26,533 bases of DNA from Clostridia bacterium (GTDB taxonomy: Bacteria; Bacillota; Clostridia; Saccharofermentanales; UBA5734): positions 1 through 26,533 of the forward strand of contig JAGOFF010000007.1 of the NCBI GenBank assembly GCA_017997315.1. The letters run 5' to 3'. Of this stretch, positions 22,365 through 26,533 are shown one piece after another. Each line of letters opens with the position of its first letter. Positions within the stretch are counted from its first letter, which is position 1. The notes below the pieces were generated by a model. It was not told the DNA's origin. It was given only the letters and a program-made list of their open reading frames with translations, and ran no database searches. The translations under genes and the position numbers were made by a program.

Positions 22365-24860
22365 TCAGCCTCCTCCGGAAACGGTTGTAGTACTGGTGGG
22401 CTCGGTCGCGGTTGTAGTACTGGTGGTGGGGGCTGTCGAGGGGGTGGTGGCCGGTGTGGTAGTGGGCGCGGTCGTCGGCTTCCCGGTCGGCTTGACGGTG
22501 GTGGGGGCGGAGGTTGGCGCGGACGTCGCTGCCGTCGTCGGGACCGTGGGCATCGGCGTGGGGCTCGGCGTCGGTGAAGGCGCGTGCTTGGTGCAGCTTA
22601 GCGTCGGAATGAGCGGGCTGCCCTCGACAAAATACTCGGTGATGACGCCCGTGCACTGTCCCTCGACCGGGAGCAGTCCGGTCGTCTTGCAGACCTTGAT
22701 CCCCTTCACCGTAGCGGGCTTGTCGAACGCTTTGGGCGCGAGGTTGTCGTGGATCCGGTCCATGACCGAAAACCAGATGTCGGGCGGAGAGTAGTGGTCC
22801 GTCCCCGGCACCGTGGTTGTGCGCAGCTTGTTGTCGTAGCCGTACCATACCGCCCCTGTGTAGTAGGGGGTATATCCGACCAGCCAGCGGTCGACGTTCT
22901 CATCGCTGGTTCCGGACTTGGCCGCGGCGAGGATCTTTTGCCCTGAGGCGTTGAGGATCTCGTACGGGACGTTGGCCTCTATGGCCCGGTAGGACTCCAC
23001 GGTGTCGACCAGGATATCGGTCATCATGAACGCGGTCTCGGGCTTGAACACCGAGGTGAATTCCGGCGCGTCGTGCGACAACAGGACTTCGCCGTTCTCC
23101 GCGCTGAGCACCTCGGTATAGGCGTACGGGGGGGTGTACTGCCCGTTGTTCGCGAGTGCGGTATAGGCGCCCGCCATCTCCAGCGGGGACATGCCCTGGT
23201 TGAAGCCGCCGAGTGCGATCGACACGTAGTTTTCAGTCAGCCGGTTGATCCCGAGCCGGTTGAGGTAATACAGGGAACTGTCGCCGCCCAGGATGTTTTT
23301 CCAGGTGTACATCGCAATGGTGTTTTTGGACTGGATGACCGCCTGCCGCACGGTCATGGGTCCGCTGTATTGCTTTTCCACGTTTTCCGGGTAGGGCTTG
23401 GAGGGGGTCTCGGGATTGTAGTACAGGATCTTGTCCTCGATGATCGAAGCACCGGTGATGCGGCCGAGGTCGATGGCGGGGCCGTACACACCGATCGGCT
23501 TGATCGACGAACCCGGCTGGCGCTCGGTTTCGGTCGCGCGGTTGAACGAGCGGCTCTCGGTCTTCTCGCCGTACCCGCCGTACATTCCCTTGATCTGTCC
23601 GGTCCGCTGGTCGATGACCACCATTCCCGCCTGTGCGTGCTCCGGGTAGTCCGCCACCACGGACGGGACGTGTACAAACAGCGACTCGTCCTTGAATGTC
23701 TCGTTCATCACCTGCTGGATTGCGGGATCCATCGTCGTCTTGATGGTGAGGCCGGAGTTGTAGAGTACGGTTTCCGCCAGGCTGGTGCTCCAGCCATACT
23801 TTGCCGCCAGGTCCTGGATCACCACATCGATGATGTAGTCTTCAAAATAGGTGTAGACCCGTCCGGAGGAGATCTGCTTCTCCTCGGGCAGGATGACCAG
23901 TTCGGTGTTGAGCGCCTCGTCGTACTGAGCCTGTGTGATCTTGTTGAGCTCGAGCATCTTGCCCAGAACGATGCGCTGCCGCCGCAGGGCGTTGCGCAGC
24001 CCGGACTCGGTCAGCGGATTGAAGTAGGACGGGGATTTTGGGACTCCGGCGAGGAGCGCGCACTCCGCGAGGTTGAGTTCGGACGCGGGTTTGCCGAAGT
24101 ACGCCTTGGATGCGGACTGGATTCCAACGTATCCGTTCGCCATGGGGACGAGATTCAGATACAGCTGCATGATCTCCTGTTTGGTGAACCGGGTCTCCAT
24201 GTCGATCGCCTTGGCCCACTCCCCGATCTTGCGCTGTGCGGAGGTCTCGTCCGCCCCGGTGATCATCTTGACGGTCTGCTGGGTGATCGTGGAGCCGCCG
24301 TGGGAAGCGGAGCCGCTGTTGAGCAACGCGCTGAGGATGGCGCTTCCGATGCGCTTGGGATCGATGCCGATATGCTCCTCGAACCGCTCGTCCTCGATGG
24401 CGATGAACGCGTCGTCGATATAGGTGTCCTTGACATCGTCATACGTGAAGGACTCGCGCTTGATGTTGTCGCTGCCGGTGAGCTTGATCATCACGTTGCC
24501 GTCGGCGTCGTAGATCACGGTGTTGCGGATCTCGTCGGACTGGTAGATGGCTTCGAGCGAGACCGGCTTGGCTGTTGTGATGTACCCCACGAGGATGCCG
24601 CCCCCGACCCCGCCGACAAAGAATCCCGCGACCAGCAGGATCGCAACGACCAGTCGGACCGCGCGTGCCACGCCGATCCATCCGGAACGGAAGACCGACT
24701 CGGTCGCAAGGGAGCGGGAAGGCTTGCCCTTGACCTGCCGCAGCAGTTCCTTACGGACGATGTTGTTGCTTTTTTCAGCGCGATACTGGCCGTAGGCGAT
24801 GTCGTACTGGTGGCCGGTACGCGCCTCGCCGGGTTGCGGATCGCGTTTTTTGACGGACAT
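22365..24860 (-). CDS. Class A penicillin-binding protein (PBP1A type)
   Basis: This 831-residue bifunctional enzyme polymerises and cross-links peptidoglycan outside the membrane. A cytoplasmic segment of about 65 residues is followed by a membrane helix (about 67-95). The glycosyltransferase (GT51) domain has the catalytic Glu156 in EDERFEEH and GGSTITQQ at 188-195. The transpeptidase has S451-SIK, S511-K-N, and KSGT at 648-651. The tail from 760 to 831 is almost entirely Pro, Thr, Ala and Ser, probably a disordered stretch near the cell wall, with a 27-base in-frame DNA repeat. GGAGGAG lies 12-18 bases before the ATG at 24860, a rather long spacing. It diverges from the rRNA methyltransferase gene. 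Confidence 0.96.
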   Translation of the reverse strand: MSVKKRDPQPGEARTGHQYDIAYGQYRAEKSNNIVRKELLRQVKGKPSRSLATESVFRSGWIGVARAVRLVVAILLVAGFFVGGVGGGILVGYITTAKPVSLEAIYQSDEIRNTVIYDADGNVMIKLTGSDNIKRESFTYDDVKDTYIDDAFIAIEDERFEEHIGIDPKRIGSAILSALLNSGSASHGGSTITQQTVKMITGADETSAQRKIGEWAKAIDMETRFTKQEIMQLYLNLVPMANGYVGIQSASKAYFGKPASELNLAECALLAGVPKSPSYFNPLTESGLRNALRRQRIVLGKMLELNKITQAQYDEALNTELVILPEEKQISSGRVYTYFEDYIIDVVIQDLAAKYGWSTSLAETVLYNSGLTIKTTMDPAIQQVMNETFKDESLFVHVPSVVADYPEHAQAGMVVIDQRTGQIKGMYGGYGEKTESRSFNRATETERQPGSSIKPIGVYGPAIDLGRITGASIIEDKILYYNPETPSKPYPENVEKQYSGPMTVRQAVIQSKNTIAMYTWKNILGGDSSLYYLNRLGINRLTENYVSIALGGFNQGMSPLEMAGAYTALANNGQYTPPYAYTEVLSAENGEVLLSHDAPEFTSVFKPETAFMMTDILVDTVESYRAIEANVPYEILNASGQKILAAAKSGTSDENVDRWLVGYTPYYTGAVWYGYDNKLRTTTVPGTDHYSPPDIWFSVMDRIHDNLAPKAFDKPATVKGIKVCKTTGLLPVEGQCTGVITEYFVEGSPLIPTLSCTKHAPSPTPSPTPMPTVPTTAATSAPTSAPTTVKPTGKPTTAPTTTPATTPSTAPTTSTTTATEPTSTTTVSGGG
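22382..22426. repeat. 27-bp in-frame repeat in the PBP tail
   Basis: The 18-base string CGGTTGTAGTACTGGTGG occurs at 22382-22399 and 22409-22426. The period of 27 bases equals nine codons, so the Thr-rich tail can grow or shrink without a frameshift. Confidence 0.75.
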
Positions 24861-24890
24861 GCGAGGGAAATCTCCTCCAAGTCAAAAGTA

Positions 24891-24903
24891 GCTATAATAT
24901 AGC
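24891..24903. promoter_or_regulatory. Palindromic element with overlapping divergent -10 boxes
   Basis: GCTATAATATAGC is a perfect dyad around one base. On the plus strand it contains TATAAT (24893-24898), and on the minus strand TATATT. It lies 30 bases before the PBP start and 34 bases before the methyltransferase start. -35 boxes are poor on both sides. Confidence 0.5.
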
Positions 24904-24937
24904 ACAAAACGATAAGTGAGGTGCGGGAGCGGTGGAT

Positions 24938-26368
24938 ATGCCCGGAAAGCCCTGCGACATAAGCATTACAGCGCTCACGCACGATGGCCGGGGCGTCGGC
25001 CGCGCGGACGGGAAGGCGGTCTTTGTCCCCGGGCTGGTCCCGGGCGACCGGGCTCTCGTGCGGATCGTCCGCCGGCACGCGTCGTACGCCGAGGGCGTCA
25101 CGTCGGAGTTGCTGGAGCGCTCGCCGGACCGTACGGCGCCGTTCTGCCCGTCCTACGGGGCATGCGGCGGATGTTCCGTGCAGCACCTGTCCTATCCGGC
25201 GCAGCTGGCCTGGAAACGCAAGCTGGTCACGGACGCGCTCGCCCGGATCGGCGGGATGGCCGACGCGGAAGCGCGGACGCTCCCGACGATCGGGATGCAG
25301 GAACCGTTCGCTTATCGGCACAAGGTATCGATGCCGGTCCGGCCGAACGGGATCGGATTTTTCGCGCGGGACTCCCACAGGGCGGTCCCGTTTGCGGAGT
25401 GCCGGATCCAGCACCCCGCCGGACCTGCTCTGCGGACGGCGCTGCAGGGCTGGATGGAACGGTGGGAGGTGCCGGCGTACGACGACGCCGACCGGTCCGG
25501 GTTGGTGCGGCACCTCGTGGTCCGGACCAGCCGCTCGTCCGGGGAGGTGCAGGCGGTGCTGGTGCTGGCCTGCGCGGAGCTCGAGGACGGGGACGGAGTG
25601 CCGGTGCTGGCGGGACTGCCCGAGCTGACCGCGGAGCTGGAGGCGGCTGCGGCCGGAGTGGGCGCGCGGCTCGCCGGACTGACGCTCAACGCGCAGCCTG
25701 AACCGGGGGCGCGAATCCTGGGGGATGAATGGCTGTGCGTGCACGGCCATGAGGATATCGAAGAAACGCTGGACGGAATGGTGTTCCGGCTGTCACCGGC
25801 GTCGTTCTTCCAGGTGAATCCGGAGCAGGCGGAGGTGCTGTACCGCGTCGCGGTGGACTGGGCGACCTCCGGACCGGAGGGGGCTGCGGCCGGACCCGCG
25901 CCGGGTCGGGTGGTCGACCTGTACTGCGGAACCGGCACTATCGCCTGCCTGCTGGCCCGCCGTGCGGAGCGGGTGGTCGGGATCGAAACGGAGCCCGCAG
26001 CGGTTCGGGATGCGGCCGCGAACGCGGAGCGGAACGGGCTGGCGGACCGGGTGTCGTTCGTCGAGGGGCGGGCAGAGGACGTTCTGGAAGCGGTGCTCGC
26101 GGACATCGCGGCTGGCGGGGAGGCGGCGCCCTCCGCGGTCGTGCTGGACCCGCCGCGCCGGGGATGCGATCCGGTGCTGCTGGACACGCTGGTCCGCGCA
26201 CAACCGGATCGGATCGTGTACGTTTCATGTGATCCCGCGACGCTCGCGCGCGACGTGCGTCGGCTGGCGACGGGCGGGTGCCGCGTGGACCGGGCGCAGC
26301 CAGTGGATCTGTTCCCGTGGACGGAGCATGTTGAGACGGTAGTATTGATGTCAAGGGTGGAAAAATAG
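24938..26368 (+). CDS. 23S rRNA (uracil-5-)-methyltransferase, RlmD/RumA family
   Basis: The 476-residue enzyme should transfer a methyl group from S-adenosylmethionine to a uracil C5 in 23S rRNA. A TRAM domain opens the protein (about 1-60). An iron-sulfur cluster site follows, C70-x5-C76-GG-C79, with the fourth ligand probably Cys155 in FAECRIQH. The catalytic part has SFFQVNPEQAE, the SAM site DLYCGTGTIACLLA, VLDPPRRGCD and the nucleophile in YVSCDPATLARD. Whether the target is U1939 or another site cannot be read from sequence; Firmicutes relatives also include RlmCD. A GTG at 24932 is in frame, but GGGAG eight bases before the ATG at 24938 favours that start. Confidence 0.93.
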   Translation: MPGKPCDISITALTHDGRGVGRADGKAVFVPGLVPGDRALVRIVRRHASYAEGVTSELLERSPDRTAPFCPSYGACGGCSVQHLSYPAQLAWKRKLVTDALARIGGMADAEARTLPTIGMQEPFAYRHKVSMPVRPNGIGFFARDSHRAVPFAECRIQHPAGPALRTALQGWMERWEVPAYDDADRSGLVRHLVVRTSRSSGEVQAVLVLACAELEDGDGVPVLAGLPELTAELEAAAAGVGARLAGLTLNAQPEPGARILGDEWLCVHGHEDIEETLDGMVFRLSPASFFQVNPEQAEVLYRVAVDWATSGPEGAAAGPAPGRVVDLYCGTGTIACLLARRAERVVGIETEPAAVRDAAANAERNGLADRVSFVEGRAEDVLEAVLADIAAGGEAAPSAVVLDPPRRGCDPVLLDTLVRAQPDRIVYVSCDPATLARDVRRLATGGCRVDRAQPVDLFPWTEHVETVVLMSRVEK

Positions 26369-26482
26369 GTGTAAAAAAGGCCTTGATATAAGGGCATTTT
26401 GAGGTTTTCGGACAAAAAATCATCACTCAGGAATTGCCCGATTTTTGCTTCATGAGAACATGTCAAAACAGCTAAAAAACCT

Positions 26483-26533
26483 TGTGACAGAGCGGTTTAG
26501 ATGTCATTGCTCGGTGAGTGTACAGTTTAGATG
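26483..26533. mobile_element. Possible left end of an IS21-like insertion sequence (partial)
   Basis: The AT-richer 165 bases after the methyltransferase stop hold no gene. From TGTGACAGAG at 26483 the string GTTTAGATG occurs at 26495-26503 and again at 26525-26533, a 30-base period. Short repeated binding sites of this kind are typical of IS21-family ends. The transposase, if present, lies beyond the window. Confidence 0.35.

Noticed and set aside
23073..24902. 609-codon open frame opposite the PBP gene
   Set aside because: The PBP reading has all catalytic motifs; the antisense product has none and mirrors its codons.

Overview
The window reads as a stretch of chromosome from a GC-rich (roughly 60-65% by eye) Clostridia-like Firmicute. 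The reasons are strong GGAGG ribosome-binding sites, several sigma-A-type TATAAT promoters, some TTG starts, and family content typical of Clostridia: DUF6062, DUF4153, DUF6487, BioY, a small Psd/PssA pair, and an XRE-cupin regulator ahead of potABCD. I cannot name a genus. No rRNA, tRNA, CRISPR array, phage module or complete insertion sequence was seen.

Layout, left to right. 1-93 is the tail of an unidentified gene. 204-2201 carries yebC and a P-loop protein fused to an Asp23/Gls24-like domain. It runs tail-to-tail into an OGG1-type DNA glycosylase (2173-3165, minus). 3288-5017 is a tightly overlapped set: a DUF6062 protein with paired CxxC/CxxH motifs, the biotin transporter subunit BioY, and a free-standing YedF-type DsrE domain. 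5144-6961 is a DUF4153 membrane protein. 7164-7547 is an unrecognised small protein behind a well-formed promoter, two upstream dyads and a hairpin-rich leader. It converges on a PHP-domain hydrolase (7600-8304, minus). 8432-9040 is a four-helix membrane protein of unknown role.

9285-11929 (minus) is a lipid block in the order patatin-like phospholipase, psd, pssA, which makes phosphatidylethanolamine and may remodel lipid. A divergent htrA serine protease follows (12130-13473). A small DUF6487 gene then lies among palindromic repeats. 14148-18798 (minus) is a spermidine/putrescine importer, potABCD, with four-base overlaps at every junction, preceded by an XRE-cupin regulator that has a dyad in its own promoter region. 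An orphan HD-GYP protein, two tandem paralogous membrane proteins (the second with a Sel1-like tail) and proB follow. The window ends with a class A penicillin-binding protein (22365-24860, minus), divergent from an RlmD-type 23S rRNA methyltransferase. The last 50 bases look like the start of an insertion-sequence end.

The most unusual structure is in the repeats, not in any single protein. At the 3' ends of pssA and htrA, the last codons and stop codon lie inside perfect or near-perfect inverted repeats. Extra copies of those same 'tails' lie nearby, differing mostly or only at synonymous positions, and both loci also carry duplicated GAGAACGG...CCGTTCTC palindromes. Other items worth attention are the P-loop/Asp23 fusion, the structured leader at 7085-7160, and the tandem membrane/Sel1 pair.
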